DNA of 19,022 bases. Source: Candidatus Pacearchaeota archaeon RBG_13_36_9. Its GTDB lineage: Archaea; Nanobdellota; Nanobdellia; Pacearchaeales; GW2011-AR1. The notes beneath the pieces are model-generated. The model saw only the letters and a list, made by a program, of their open reading frames with translations. It was not told the DNA's origin and searched no databases. Of the stretch, positions 1-6,512 are shown in pieces. The position numbers and the translations under genes are program-made. The stretch covers positions 20,070-39,091 of the forward strand of contig MFWN01000044.1 in NCBI GenBank assembly GCA_001786395.1, read 5' to 3'. Each line of letters starts with the position of its first letter. The first letter of the stretch is position 1.

Positions 1-357
1 AACGTAAGCACAATGGTGGAATCGTGCAACCTGGCATGCGTAACCAACCTTCAATATGATTACTGCACTAAAGAAAGAGATGTTAAATTCGAAAATAAAA
101 TCCAAAGCGGGAAATATAATTGCAAAGCTTTAGAAGGAATGGGCTTGGGCTTGAGTCCTTGTGACAAGAGTTTTGATAATTGTGTGGCGATAAAACCTTG
201 CAGAACAGAAAGGTCGTGTATTGGAATGGATGTTACAAATTGCGGGAATGCTGGATGTAAGGTTGAAGGCACACCTCAAGTATGTGTTGCAGCAGGTGGT
301 AAATGCGATACAGCAACAACAAAAGATGCTTGTACTGCCCCTTGTGTCTGGAAGTAA
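1..357 (+). CDS. Cysteine-rich protein, C-terminal part (5' end outside window)
   Basis: The reading frame is open from base 1 and ends at TAA 355-357, so the gene begins upstream of the window; the internal ATG at 13 is unlikely to be its start. The visible 118 residues hold 14 cysteines at irregular spacing and almost no hydrophobic stretch, which suggests a disulfide-stabilised extracellular domain. Similar cysteine-rich stretches occur in the large surface protein at 12990-14648, so export is plausible, but the signal peptide would lie outside the window. I do not recognise a named family. A T-rich run follows the stop directly. Confidence 0.7.
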   Translation, partial: NVSTMVESCNLACVTNLQYDYCTKERDVKFENKIQSGKYNCKALEGMGLGLSPCDKSFDNCVAIKPCRTERSCIGMDVTNCGNAGCKVEGTPQVCVAAGGKCDTATTKDACTAPCVWK

Positions 358-380
358 TTTTTTCTTTTTATTTTTTTATT
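358..380 (+). terminator. Oligo-T terminator
   Basis: Runs of 5 to 7 T residues separated by single bases follow the stop codon of the cysteine-rich gene. Archaeal RNA polymerase terminates at oligo-T tracts without needing a hairpin, so this fits an intrinsic terminator. Confidence 0.5.
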
Positions 381-420
381 TAAGCTTTTATATTTGATTA
401 AGTTAAACTACGGAATTTTC

Positions 421-441
421 TTTGTTGTATTATACAACAAA
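421..441. promoter_or_regulatory. Perfect 21-base palindrome, possible operator
   Basis: The arms TTTGTTGTAT (421-430) and ATACAACAAA (432-441) are exact reverse complements around one central T. It lies in the 226-base gap between the cysteine-rich gene and the nucleotidyltransferase operon, about 90 bases upstream of the TATA box at 528-536. The rest of the gap is AT-rich, with looser TTGTTA/TATAAC echoes at 465-500. The binding protein is unknown. Confidence 0.4.
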
Positions 442-527
442 TATGGCTATTTTCTTCGTTTATGTTGTTATGTATAACTTTGTTAGTCTATATAACCAAA
501 AGATTTAAATATTAGTTTTTTGTTATA

Positions 528-536
528 TTATATAAA
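528..536 (+). promoter_or_regulatory. TATA box of the nucleotidyltransferase/histone operon
   Basis: TTATATAAA is centred 24 bases before the ATG at 556 and so predicts a transcript starting at about 556-558. A second possible box, TTTAAATA at 504-511, would start the RNA near 531. The first would place the start of the 22-codon reading frame at 556 right at the RNA 5' end. Confidence 0.5.
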
Positions 537-583
537 AAAAGGAATAAGAAAAGCCATGGAAAAGGAAAACAAATTAAAGGAAG

Positions 584-1159
584 ATGCTGAAAAATTATTT
601 GAAGTACTTGGAATCAGAATGTGAGAAATTTGCCAAACAGCAGAAGCTATTTGATATTGTGCTGTACGGCTCAAGTGTAAAAGGAAAAGAAGAGGCAGGG
701 GACATAGATTTGCTGCTGGTCTTTGAAGATGAAAATCTAAAAGAAAGGGTAAGAGTTGCGCAGGAGCTGAAAGAAATTTTATCTAAAAAATTAAAAAACA
801 TCGACCTAAAAACAATAAACTTAAAAGAGCTGTTTGAAAAAGAATTTCTTGCAAGGCAGGGCATTCTTATTGAGGGGCATAGCTTATTGTATAACAAGGA
901 TTTTTCCAAGAGGCTGGGCTTTGAAGGCGCCGCTCTTTTCACTTATAATCTAAAAGGATTAAATCATAATGAAAAGACGAAGTTCACTTATGCTTTAATT
1001 GGGAGAAATGGGCCTGGGATGATTAAAAAGCTGGGTGTTGAGGCGCTAGGCAGGGGGGCAGTGATGGTTCCTGTAAAGGAGAGTTTGGTTTTTGAAGATT
1101 TTTTACAAAAGTGGAAGTTAAATTACAAAAAGAAAAACATTTTAATTTCTTTAATATGA
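584..1159 (+). CDS. Minimal nucleotidyltransferase (MNT/DNA pol beta superfamily)
   Basis: The 191-residue product has the polymerase-beta-type nucleotidyltransferase signature: Gly29-Ser30 followed by Asp40-x-Asp42 in a hydrophobic strand, and a third candidate carboxylate at Asp74 in KNIDLKTI. Enzymes of this fold transfer NMP to a protein, RNA or small molecule. The C-terminal half (about residues 105-191) is a separate domain I do not recognise. ATG 584 puts the GS motif at residue 29, normal for the family, but the TATA box fits better with an ATG at 556 in another frame, so the N-terminus is uncertain. The stop codon overlaps the histone ATG (ATGA, 1156-1159), so the two genes are probably translationally coupled. 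The target is unknown; no HEPN partner is visible. Confidence 0.8.
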   Translation: MLKNYLKYLESECEKFAKQQKLFDIVLYGSSVKGKEEAGDIDLLLVFEDENLKERVRVAQELKEILSKKLKNIDLKTINLKELFEKEFLARQGILIEGHSLLYNKDFSKRLGFEGAALFTYNLKGLNHNEKTKFTYALIGRNGPGMIKKLGVEALGRGAVMVPVKESLVFEDFLQKWKLNYKKKNILISLI

Positions 1160-1341
1160 TATCTGCAAAAAAAATAAAAGAAATTTCAAAAAAAGAAGGC
1201 AAAAAAATAGAAAAGAGAGCTGCAAACAAATTAGTCGCGATGCTTGAGGATAAACTGCAGGATGCAATTAAAAAAGCTGCAAGAAATTCAGATTTTGCAG
1301 GCAGAAATACTATAAAAGAGGAGGATATTGTGTCTGATTGA
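1156..1341 (+). CDS. Short archaeal histone-fold protein
   Basis: I chose ATG 1156, which overlaps the preceding stop; the in-frame ATG at 1111 would add residues that do not belong to the fold. The 61-residue product aligns with archaeal histones of the HMfA/HMfB type: a first helix (ISAKKIKEISKKEG), a long helix 2 (about residues 19-47, with the KLVAMLEDKLQDAIKKAAR core), and the loop AGRNTIKEEDI, which matches AGRKTIKAEDI of HMf histones. It stops only about four residues into helix 3, so it is shorter than the usual 66-69 residues. Histone folds dimerise and wrap DNA; whether this one can is open. It is followed closely by two tiny genes. Confidence 0.75.
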   Translation: MISAKKIKEISKKEGKKIEKRAANKLVAMLEDKLQDAIKKAARNSDFAGRNTIKEEDIVSD

Positions 1342-1346
1342 CATTT

Positions 1347-1466
1347 ATGGATATCATGGATTACGGATTTAATGAAAAAAGAAGCAAGAGAAAAGACAAA
1401 AGGAAGAACAAGAAGAGGCATCCTTACAAGCACGGCGGGAAGCATCGTGTTAACGAGGGAAAATAA
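1347..1466 (+). CDS. Very basic 39-residue protein
   Basis: A short frame starts 5 bases after the histone stop (ATG 1347, alternative ATG 1356) and ends at TAA 1464-1466. Of 39 residues, 18 are Lys, Arg or His, concentrated in KRSKRKDKRKNKKRHPYKHG, followed by GGKHRVNEGK. There are no hydrophobic helices. The charge and the position behind a histone gene suggest nucleic acid or ribosome binding, but I recognise no family. Support is mainly position, operon-like spacing and a strongly biased composition. Confidence 0.5.
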   Translation: MDIMDYGFNEKRSKRKDKRKNKKRHPYKHGGKHRVNEGK

Positions 1467-1469
1467 GGA

Positions 1470-1595
1470 ATGGCAAAAATATCTGAGATTTGGAACCTTA
1501 TATTAAACAGCAAAAAGAACCTTTCAGATGAGGAAGCGGCTGTACTGGAAAGCCTATTAAGAATGCACAGAAAAGAGAGGGGATTTAGAGAATAA
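1470..1595 (+). CDS. Small 41-residue helical protein
   Basis: ATG 1470 lies 3 bases after the previous stop and the frame ends at TAA 1593-1595. The product is short and amphipathic (SEIWNLILNSKKNLSDEEAA, then VLESLLRMHRKERGFRE) and looks like two helices. GAGGG at 1456-1460 could serve as a ribosome site. It would complete a four-gene unit with the nucleotidyltransferase, the histone-fold gene and the basic protein. No family is recognised. Confidence 0.5.
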   Translation: MAKISEIWNLILNSKKNLSDEEAAVLESLLRMHRKERGFRE

Positions 1596-1657
1596 TTCTG
1601 CATTTTTGGTGAGAACAGGGTATCTTTGGAGACTTATAAAGAAAGTCGCATGGAAAC

Positions 1658-1666
1658 TTTTAAATA
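1658..1666 (+). promoter_or_regulatory. TATA box of the second nucleotidyltransferase gene
   Basis: TTTTAAATA is centred at 1662. Its expected transcription start (about 1687-1689) lies between the ATG at 1682 and the in-frame ATG at 1691, which favours 1691 as a leaderless start. Confidence 0.5.
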
Positions 1667-1671
1667 CCACT

Positions 1672-1689
1672 TAATACATATATGTATTA
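1672..1689. promoter_or_regulatory. Perfect 18-base palindrome over the start site
   Basis: TAATACATATATGTATTA is its own reverse complement. It lies just downstream of the TATA box and covers the predicted transcription start and the ATG at 1682. That is a good place for a repressor to block initiation, and autoregulation is possible. It could also be a chance product of AT-rich DNA. Confidence 0.4.
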
Positions 1690-2530
1690 TATGGCAAAGG
1701 GAAAATACAGTCTGGTTTTTACTGAAAGAGAAAGGGAAGTAATTGATAAAAAGATTAAGGGAGAGAGGCTTACACAGCAGGATTCTAACTACCTTTCTAG
1801 GTTTGTCAGGCCAAAACTTGCGGAAATTGCTGATATTGATGCAGGGTTTTTGCTTGATAAGCTGGAATACAACCAGAAAGCGCGTTCAATTGAGCAGAAG
1901 ATAAGAAAAATCGTGCTTGAAAACTTAAAGGAAGTTGAGGCAATTGTGCTTTATGGCTCTGTTGTCCAGAACAATTACAAGGATTATAATGACATTGATG
2001 TTTTGGTTGTTGTAAAAGGAAAGTTCTGGAAAAAGCTTTATGAGAAAATTGATAAAATTGTGGAAATAAAGAAGGCAGCTAAAAAAGTCGGGATAAATTT
2101 GGATTTGGAGATTTATGATAAAAGAACAGTAAAAGAAGGATATTCTCACAGCCCGGCTCTTATCTACCAGCTTAAAGACTACAAGGTTATTTACGGGAAA
2201 TTAAATTTACCGGGCAAAATAGAACTTTATAACATTGACCTTAGAATGCAGTTAGACTGGAGCAACTTGGTTTCTTCCCCTACTGGAATTGAAATATACA
2301 AGGCTTTAAGAAACGTCATTTTGGTTAGGCTGCTTTTGAATAATATTGTTGATAACAAAAAATTAAGAGAGTCTTTAAATGAGGAATTAGGAAAAAATCT
2401 CATAGAAAAACTGAAAAATAATCTAGCATCTAAACGCGAAAAAAGATTTGCGCTTAATTTTTTAAATGAGCTGTCTGGAAAAACAAGAGAAGAGCTGAAA
2501 GGAGAGTTATGGGCAAGAATAAAGCAATAA
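1682..2530 (+). CDS. Nucleotidyltransferase domain protein
   Basis: The 282-residue product (279 if translation starts at 1691) has an N-terminal helical region (about 1-80), a central nucleotidyltransferase core with Gly92-Ser93, Asp104-x-Asp106 and Asp141, and a helical C-terminal third (about 195-282). It belongs to the same broad superfamily as the gene at 584 but is otherwise different in sequence. The C-terminal helices recall the helical bundles often attached to such cores, but I see no RxxxxH HEPN motif. The next gene starts inside its last 22 bases, so the two are translationally coupled. Regulation may involve the palindrome at 1672-1689. The modified target is unknown. Confidence 0.8.
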   Translation: MYYMAKGKYSLVFTEREREVIDKKIKGERLTQQDSNYLSRFVRPKLAEIADIDAGFLLDKLEYNQKARSIEQKIRKIVLENLKEVEAIVLYGSVVQNNYKDYNDIDVLVVVKGKFWKKLYEKIDKIVEIKKAAKKVGINLDLEIYDKRTVKEGYSHSPALIYQLKDYKVIYGKLNLPGKIELYNIDLRMQLDWSNLVSSPTGIEIYKALRNVILVRLLLNNIVDNKKLRESLNEELGKNLIEKLKNNLASKREKRFALNFLNELSGKTREELKGELWARIKQ

Positions 2531-2832
2531 AAAGTCTCGGAAATATTTTAAGTAATCTTGCAATTCACAAGATTCTGGTTAGATATACAAATAAGCCGGA
2601 ATCTTTGCATCATTTAGAGAGCGAGATAATAGCTTACATAGACACAGCTTGGGAGCAGGCTGGTGAATTTAACTGGAGCGATTCGGATGTAGAAGAAATA
2701 AGGTCAGAAGTGCTGACTGACTTTAAAAGAGACATTAAGAGATATTATCCTGATGTGAGATTTACGATGGAAGAAGCAGAAACTATTGTTGAAGAGCTTC
2801 TTGAAGAAGTCTTGCGTAAATCAGAAGATTAA
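2509..2832 (+). CDS. Helical protein of unknown function, partner of the nucleotidyltransferase
   Basis: The 107-residue product starts within the preceding gene, behind a clear ribosome site (AAAGGAGAG, 2498-2506). It appears all-helical and acidic: an N-terminal segment (AIHKILVRYTNKPESLHHLE), a central Trp-containing segment (TAWEQAGEFNWSDSDVEE) and an acidic C-terminal helix. No signal peptide, membrane segment, metal motif or HEPN motif is visible. The overlap suggests a stoichiometric partner or a two-gene module with the nucleotidyltransferase, which is inference. I do not recognise the family. Confidence 0.7.
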   Translation: MGKNKAIKSLGNILSNLAIHKILVRYTNKPESLHHLESEIIAYIDTAWEQAGEFNWSDSDVEEIRSEVLTDFKRDIKRYYPDVRFTMEEAETIVEELLEEVLRKSED

Positions 2833-2839
2833 GGTAAGG

Positions 2840-2850
2840 TTTAAATAAAA
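2840..2850 (+). promoter_or_regulatory. TATA box of the prepilin peptidase gene
   Basis: TTTAAATAAAA lies 8 bases after the preceding stop, flanked by AGG and CCT so that AGGTTT/AAACCT forms an inverted pair. The ATG is about 56 bases away, which predicts a leader of about 30 bases carrying a purine-rich GAGG at 2884-2887. This is one of the few units here with a leader. Confidence 0.45.
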
Positions 2851-2900
2851 CCTCTTCTGGTTAAGCTTATAGAAAAGAAAAAAGAGGAAAATCAAAAAAG

Positions 2901-3776
2901 ATGATTAATGCAGAAAATTATTTTTTGATTGCAATAGGCTTAATCTGGATTATCGTAGCTGTTATACAGGACCTGCGGAAAAGGGAGATTGCAAACTGGT
3001 GGAATTTTTCCCTGATAGCTGCAGCGCTTTCCTATCGCGCTTTTGTTTCTTTATGGGCGGGGAATTACTGGTATTTTCTTAATGGGCTTATTGGATTTGC
3101 AATATTTTTTGGCTTGGCTTATGGGTTTTACTATGGGAGGGTGTTTGCAGGAGGGGATGCCAAGCTGCTGATGGCATTAGGGGCAGTATTGCCTTTTTCT
3201 GGCTTGTTTTCTGATAACCTTACTATTTTTCTTTATTTTGTCATATTGTTTTTATTATGCGGCAGCATTTATGGCTTGGTTTACAGTTTTGGCCTGGCTT
3301 TAAAAAACAGGAAAGCTTTTGCTGCGGAATTTGTCAGGCAGGCCAGGAAGCAAAAGAAGATTTTCATTACTTTCCTTGTTTTGGCTTTGGTCTTTTCTAT
3401 TTTTGTTATGGTCATGGAAGAGTTTATATTCCTGCTGTTTTCTTTATGCGTTTTTCTTTTCCCGTTTCTTTATTGCTATGCAAAGGCAGTAGAAGAAGTT
3501 TGCTTGATTAAAGAGAAGAAAGCCAGGGAGCTGACTGTTGGGGACTGGCTCTATAAGCCTGTAAAAATTGGGAAGAAGCTGATAAAGCCCAACTGGGAAG
3601 GCTTATCAGAAGAGGAGCTGAGGCTGCTGCAGAGATATAGGGGAAAAGTCCTGATTAAGGAAGGAATTCCTTTCACACCTTCATTTTTATTTGCATTTTT
3701 AATTTTAATCTGGATTATTCAGAAAGATATAGTAAAAGCCATAAGTTTTTCTTCAATTTTTATGGCTTTTCCTTGA
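2901..3776 (+). CDS. A24 family preflagellin/prepilin peptidase
   Basis: The 291-residue membrane protein carries both catalytic aspartates of A24 aspartic proteases: Asp24 in the first helix-loop (IQDLRKREIANWWN) and Asp86 in the GxGD-type motif (FAGGDAKLLMALG). Several hydrophobic segments lie at about residues 7-23, 34-50, 59-78, 95-125, 153-190 and 262-280. A soluble stretch (about 195-260) precedes the last helix. These enzymes cleave class III signal peptides of archaellins and archaeal type IV pilins at the cytoplasmic membrane face. No pilin or archaellin gene is visible nearby. The 3' end of the gene forms a hairpin, described separately. Confidence 0.88.
   Translation: MINAENYFLIAIGLIWIIVAVIQDLRKREIANWWNFSLIAAALSYRAFVSLWAGNYWYFLNGLIGFAIFFGLAYGFYYGRVFAGGDAKLLMALGAVLPFSGLFSDNLTIFLYFVILFLLCGSIYGLVYSFGLALKNRKAFAAEFVRQARKQKKIFITFLVLALVFSIFVMVMEEFIFLLFSLCVFLFPFLYCYAKAVEEVCLIKEKKARELTVGDWLYKPVKIGKKLIKPNWEGLSEEELRLLQRYRGKVLIKEGIPFTPSFLFAFLILIWIIQKDIVKAISFSSIFMAFP
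3734..3770. terminator. Hairpin at the convergent gene junction
   Basis: AAAAGCCATAA (3734-3744) and TTATGGCTTTT (3760-3770) are exact 11-base complements around a T-rich 15-base loop. The hairpin covers the last codons of the peptidase gene and lies between two convergent genes, so it may end or protect both transcripts. Because it is coding, it may also be partly coincidental. Confidence 0.4.
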
Positions 3777-3801
3777 TACAAAGGGCGCAATTGAGGAATT
3801 A

Positions 3802-4503
3802 TTAGCTTCCTTTGGTATATGCTTGATTGGTTTTATAGTCTAGGAATTTGATTCCGGTTTTAGTTACAACCCCTTCAAAATATCCTCTTAGAAAAACAGG
3901 ATCAAAATTATCCCAAGGAGCTTTGATGTGATTTAGGGCTTTTAGTAGATATTTTGCAGCTTCTTCATCTTCTTTGTTTAACCAAGTTATTTTGTTTTCT
4001 AAATGCCCAATTTTTCTTCTGTCAATGTCAAATGTGGCAAGAGGCGTTTCATCTCCATGAGAGAGGGTTTCCAGGTTCTTTCCAATTTCTCCAAAAACAT
4101 GTCTTGGCCCTGAAATTAAAACAAATCCGTAAATGTTTGGCTCCCAGTCATTCATAACTATATCATAATCCTTTACATTTTCTCTTATTACTCCATCTAA
4201 GAATTTCCTGCATTTTTTATAAGAAAGCCGGCCCATTTTATATTTTCTTGTAAATCCCTTAATCTTGCCCCCTTGATTGGGAATAGCTCTTATACAAACT
4301 CCTTTGTATCTTGAGAAAAAATCTTTTAATTTTGGATTATCTTCAGAAAATTCTGAATAAGGAAGTTCAAGATAATGAAACTGAGGAAGCTCATATTTTT
4401 TTAGCCTCAACATATCTTCTTTTTTATCTGAATCAAAATTTTCCAGGTCAACTTTTCTTTTTCTGGCTTCAACTATCCAGTCAGAAATTGTTTTTCCAGC
4501 CAT
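3802..4503 (-). CDS. Conserved-looking protein of unknown function
   Basis: The 233-residue soluble protein has an alternating alpha/beta look with no signal peptide or membrane helix. Notable segments are an N-terminal KTISDWIVEARKRKVDLENF, the basic strand CIRAIPNQGGKIKGFTRKYK, GFVLISGPRHVFGEIGKN in the middle and GYFEGVVTKTGIKFLDYKTN near the end. The final strands faintly recall the end of ATP-grasp domains, but no nucleotide-binding motif can be assigned. Its ATG directly abuts the stop of the Nudix gene, so it is the last gene of a three-gene operon starting at 5237. Function unknown. Confidence 0.7.
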   Translation of the reverse strand: MAGKTISDWIVEARKRKVDLENFDSDKKEDMLRLKKYELPQFHYLELPYSEFSEDNPKLKDFFSRYKGVCIRAIPNQGGKIKGFTRKYKMGRLSYKKCRKFLDGVIRENVKDYDIVMNDWEPNIYGFVLISGPRHVFGEIGKNLETLSHGDETPLATFDIDRRKIGHLENKITWLNKEDEEAAKYLLKALNHIKAPWDNFDPVFLRGYFEGVVTKTGIKFLDYKTNQAYTKGS

Positions 4504-4923
4504 TTATATTTCATCTAACTTTAGTTTGTAGAAGATATTAACTTCTTTATGAAAGAAGTCAGTTAGTTTTTCTTTGGCTTTTTTAACATTAATCCACTCA
4601 TATTCTGAGTGTTCGATACTTAATTTTAAATAGCCGTTCATTCGCCTGCAGAAAAAAACAAGCATGGTTATTAACTGCTCATCATCTCTTTTGAAGTGCC
4701 TTACACTCATGGGGCATAGAGGCTTTATGTAAAGCCCGGTTTCTTCTCTTATCTCTCTCATCAGCCCTAAAATAGGATCTTCTCCTAAATCCAGCCTTCC
4801 GCCTGGAATTTCCCAGATGTCTGGTTTTTGAGCATCATTGCTTGCACGTTTCATTAAAAATAAATTATTATTTTTATCAACAATAAATGCTTTGACTGAC
4901 AGGCGGAAGTTTGGGGTTTTCAT
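4504..4923 (-). CDS. Nudix hydrolase
   Basis: The 139-residue protein has a complete Nudix box at residues 42-64 (GX5EX7REUXEEXGU): Gly42, Glu48, Arg56-Glu57, Glu60-Glu61, Gly63. Nudix enzymes hydrolyse nucleoside diphosphates linked to another group and need a divalent metal held by these glutamates. The substrate cannot be read from the sequence; the N-terminal strand (VKAFIVDKNNNLFLMKRA) and size suit a small housecleaning or cofactor pyrophosphatase. Its ATG overlaps the stop of the upstream gene (TGA in ATGA), and the next gene follows without a gap, so all three are probably cotranscribed. Confidence 0.88.
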   Translation of the reverse strand: MKTPNFRLSVKAFIVDKNNNLFLMKRASNDAQKPDIWEIPGGRLDLGEDPILGLMREIREETGLYIKPLCPMSVRHFKRDDEQLITMLVFFCRRMNGYLKLSIEHSEYEWINVKKAKEKLTDFFHKEVNIFYKLKLDEI

Positions 4924-5237
4924 TTTTTCTCATTATTATTTGATTTAGCTAGTTCTTCTAGTCCTCTTTCAAGAAATTCTACTTTTTTTATTAGAGCTGT
5001 TCTTAACTGTCTGTACTCTTCTATTATTTTTTTGACCTCTTCTGGTTCTATTGGTTCCATATCCTGGGAGAAATATTTAAGATCTGTTTGATATTCTCTC
5101 AGTTTTCCAGACTCTTCAATTGTTCTTACCATGTATTTTCCTCCTCCTTCAGTATATAACAAGAGAAGTGGATTGTATATGCAGATGGATCCTTTCTCTG
5201 ATCCTTTTCCTCTAAAAAACCCTACAGGTATTTCCAT
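4920..5237 (-). CDS. Small protein with C-terminal coiled coil, first gene of the Nudix operon
   Basis: The 105-residue product begins with a short beta-like region (EIPVGFFRGKGSEKGSICIY, then LLLLYTEGGGKY) and ends in a long charged helix (about residues 62-100) with coiled-coil character. ATG 5237 is supported by a TATA box centred 25-26 bases upstream, which makes it a leaderless start. The gene is divergent from the TrmB-like regulator at 5325 and shares with it a gap holding a strong palindrome. No known family is recognised. Confidence 0.7.
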   Translation of the reverse strand: MEIPVGFFRGKGSEKGSICIYNPLLLLYTEGGGKYMVRTIEESGKLREYQTDLKYFSQDMEPIEPEEVKKIIEEYRQLRTALIKKVEFLERGLEELAKSNNNEKK

Positions 5238-5258
5238 CTATTTTTATCTCATCACATC

Positions 5259-5266
5259 ATATATAT
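5259..5266 (-). promoter_or_regulatory. TATA box of the Nudix operon
   Basis: ATATATAT, with AAAAG on its upstream (minus-strand) side as a possible BRE, is centred 25.5 bases before the ATG at 5237. The upstream side abuts the palindrome at 5268-5302, so a bound regulator could control access of TFB and polymerase. Confidence 0.55.
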
Positions 5267-5267
5267 C

Positions 5268-5302
5268 TTTTAAGTACTTTTAGAGTACAATAGTACTTAA
5301 AA
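5268..5302. promoter_or_regulatory. Operator-like inverted repeat between divergent promoters
   Basis: TTTTAAGTACT (5268-5278) and AGTACTTAAAA (5292-5302) are perfect 11-base inverted repeats with a 13-base spacer. A third AGTAC occurs at 5284-5288, preceded by G. The site covers the probable BRE/TATA region of the TrmB-like gene and touches the TATA box of the opposite operon. The left part also contains TACT-N4-GAGTA, similar in half-sites to the TACT/GAGTA motif known for haloarchaeal TrmB but with shorter spacing. Autoregulation plus control of the Nudix operon is the natural inference. Confidence 0.55.
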
Positions 5303-5324
5303 AAGGAAAAAATATCTGAGGAAG

Positions 5325-6080
5325 ATGGACAGATGTGACTTTTTTAAGAATTTGGGTTTTTCAGAATATGAGTCCAAGCTGATAAGCAGCCTGGTTAAAT
5401 TAAAAACCGCAGATGTGAAAGAGATAAGCCTGGATTCTAATGTTCCAAGAAACAAGCTTTATGCTATTATGAGAAAATTTGAAGAAGAAGGGCTTATAAG
5501 CTTAGTTTCTATTGAGCCTAAAAAATATAAGTTAATTAATTTTGACAGTTATATTAAAGATAAGATTAAGGAAAAAGAAGATAATTTAAAAGAGTTAAAA
5601 GAAGCTTCTAAGAGTCTGGATAATACAGATGTTGAAGGCCAGTTTGTTTTTTCTTTGATTAAAGGGCAGAAAGCGATTATGAATAAATTAGTTGAGCTGA
5701 ATAAAAATGCAAGGAAAGAAATACTCGGGGTGCAGAGAAACTGGAAATACTGGGGGGAGGGAGTAAGAGAGATGGGAAAATCAGTTAAAAGAGGGGTTAA
5801 TGTCAGACTGATAGGGGTGATTAACAGCGAGACATTGAATCGGGCAGAGGAATGGAAAAAAGCAGGATGTAAAATAAAGGTGTATAATCAAAAGTTGGGG
5901 AAATATCCATTAAGATTCAGTGTTTTTGACAGAAAATATGCAAGAATAACAATTGGAAAGCCGGAGATTAAAGAAAGCAAAGACTATATTACTATTTTAA
6001 CAGACAGCAAGCCTCTTGTAAACATGTTAAGGAATCAATTTTTGCAGATGTGGAAAGAATGCGAGAGTTTTAAGTTTTAG
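5325..6080 (+). CDS. TrmB-family transcriptional regulator
   Basis: The 251-residue product has an N-terminal winged helix (residues about 5-70; GFSEYESKLISSLVKLKTAD followed by the recognition region VPRNKLYAIMRKFEEEGLIS) typical of TrmB, then a coiled-coil linker (about 72-95) and a C-terminal effector domain (about 100-251) like the phospholipase-D-like domain of TrmB proteins. TrmB regulators usually sense sugars or other metabolites and control transport or central carbon genes. The ligand here is unknown. GAGGA at 5318-5322 precedes the ATG. The divergent Nudix operon and the palindrome at 5268-5302 make local regulation likely. Confidence 0.82.
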   Translation: MDRCDFFKNLGFSEYESKLISSLVKLKTADVKEISLDSNVPRNKLYAIMRKFEEEGLISLVSIEPKKYKLINFDSYIKDKIKEKEDNLKELKEASKSLDNTDVEGQFVFSLIKGQKAIMNKLVELNKNARKEILGVQRNWKYWGEGVREMGKSVKRGVNVRLIGVINSETLNRAEEWKKAGCKIKVYNQKLGKYPLRFSVFDRKYARITIGKPEIKESKDYITILTDSKPLVNMLRNQFLQMWKECESFKF

Positions 6081-6116
6081 GAAAACTAGAAAAGGCATAG
6101 CCTAATCTTACTAGTT
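6073..6116. terminator. Alternative small hairpins between convergent genes
   Basis: AGTTTT-AGG-AAAACT (6073-6087) is a perfect 6-base stem. It shares bases with AACTAG (6084-6089), which can instead pair with CTAGTT (6111-6116) around AGGC-ATA-GCCT (6093-6103). The region separates the TrmB-like gene from the convergent gene ending at 6111 and may serve as a two-way terminator. Confidence 0.3.
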
Positions 6117-6491
6117 GTTAGGGTCTTTGTAAGAATCAAGTATCCTTTGGCATGTTAATGCAACTTCTCTAAAACCTTCAGCAGCTTCTTCATATCCTGG
6201 GCTTTTTTCACTGTATGTTTTAGATAGGTTTTGAGATGTATCCCTTAGTGCTTGGTTGTAAAGTATAAGAATTTCTTCGTTTACTTTAGCTATCTCTTTG
6301 GAAGCTGTTTCTAATTCTTTCTCAAATATTTTTATGGTTGTTTCAGCCCCTGTTTTATACCCCTTAGAAAATCCCGTATGCTCCCCGATAAAGAAACCAT
6401 CTAGGAGTATCATTATTCCTCCCCCTACTAATAGAGCTACTAATCCTTTTGGCATGGGTTTTCTATCTTTATTCTCTTTAGTTTCTTCCAT
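6111..6491 (-). CDS. Single-pass membrane protein of unknown function
   Basis: The 126-residue protein has a charged, lysine-rich N-terminus (1-15), one transmembrane helix at about residues 16-35 (GLVALLVGGGIMILLDGFFI) and a mainly helical C-terminal domain with coiled-coil features. By the positive-inside rule the N-terminus is cytoplasmic and the C-terminal domain faces outside. ATG 6491 has a TATA box centred 25.5 bases upstream. No catalytic motif or known family is recognised; a small anchored structural or surface protein is the cautious reading. Confidence 0.65.
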   Translation of the reverse strand: MEETKENKDRKPMPKGLVALLVGGGIMILLDGFFIGEHTGFSKGYKTGAETTIKIFEKELETASKEIAKVNEEILILYNQALRDTSQNLSKTYSEKSPGYEEAAEGFREVALTCQRILDSYKDPNN

Positions 6492-6512
6492 ATTTTTTAG
6501 TAGAATTAACAG

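Noticed and set aside
5240..5262. C box-like GTGATGA on the minus strand, possible C/D RNA
   Set aside because: No matching D box and guide arrangement is visible, and the site is inside the promoter of the gene at 5237.
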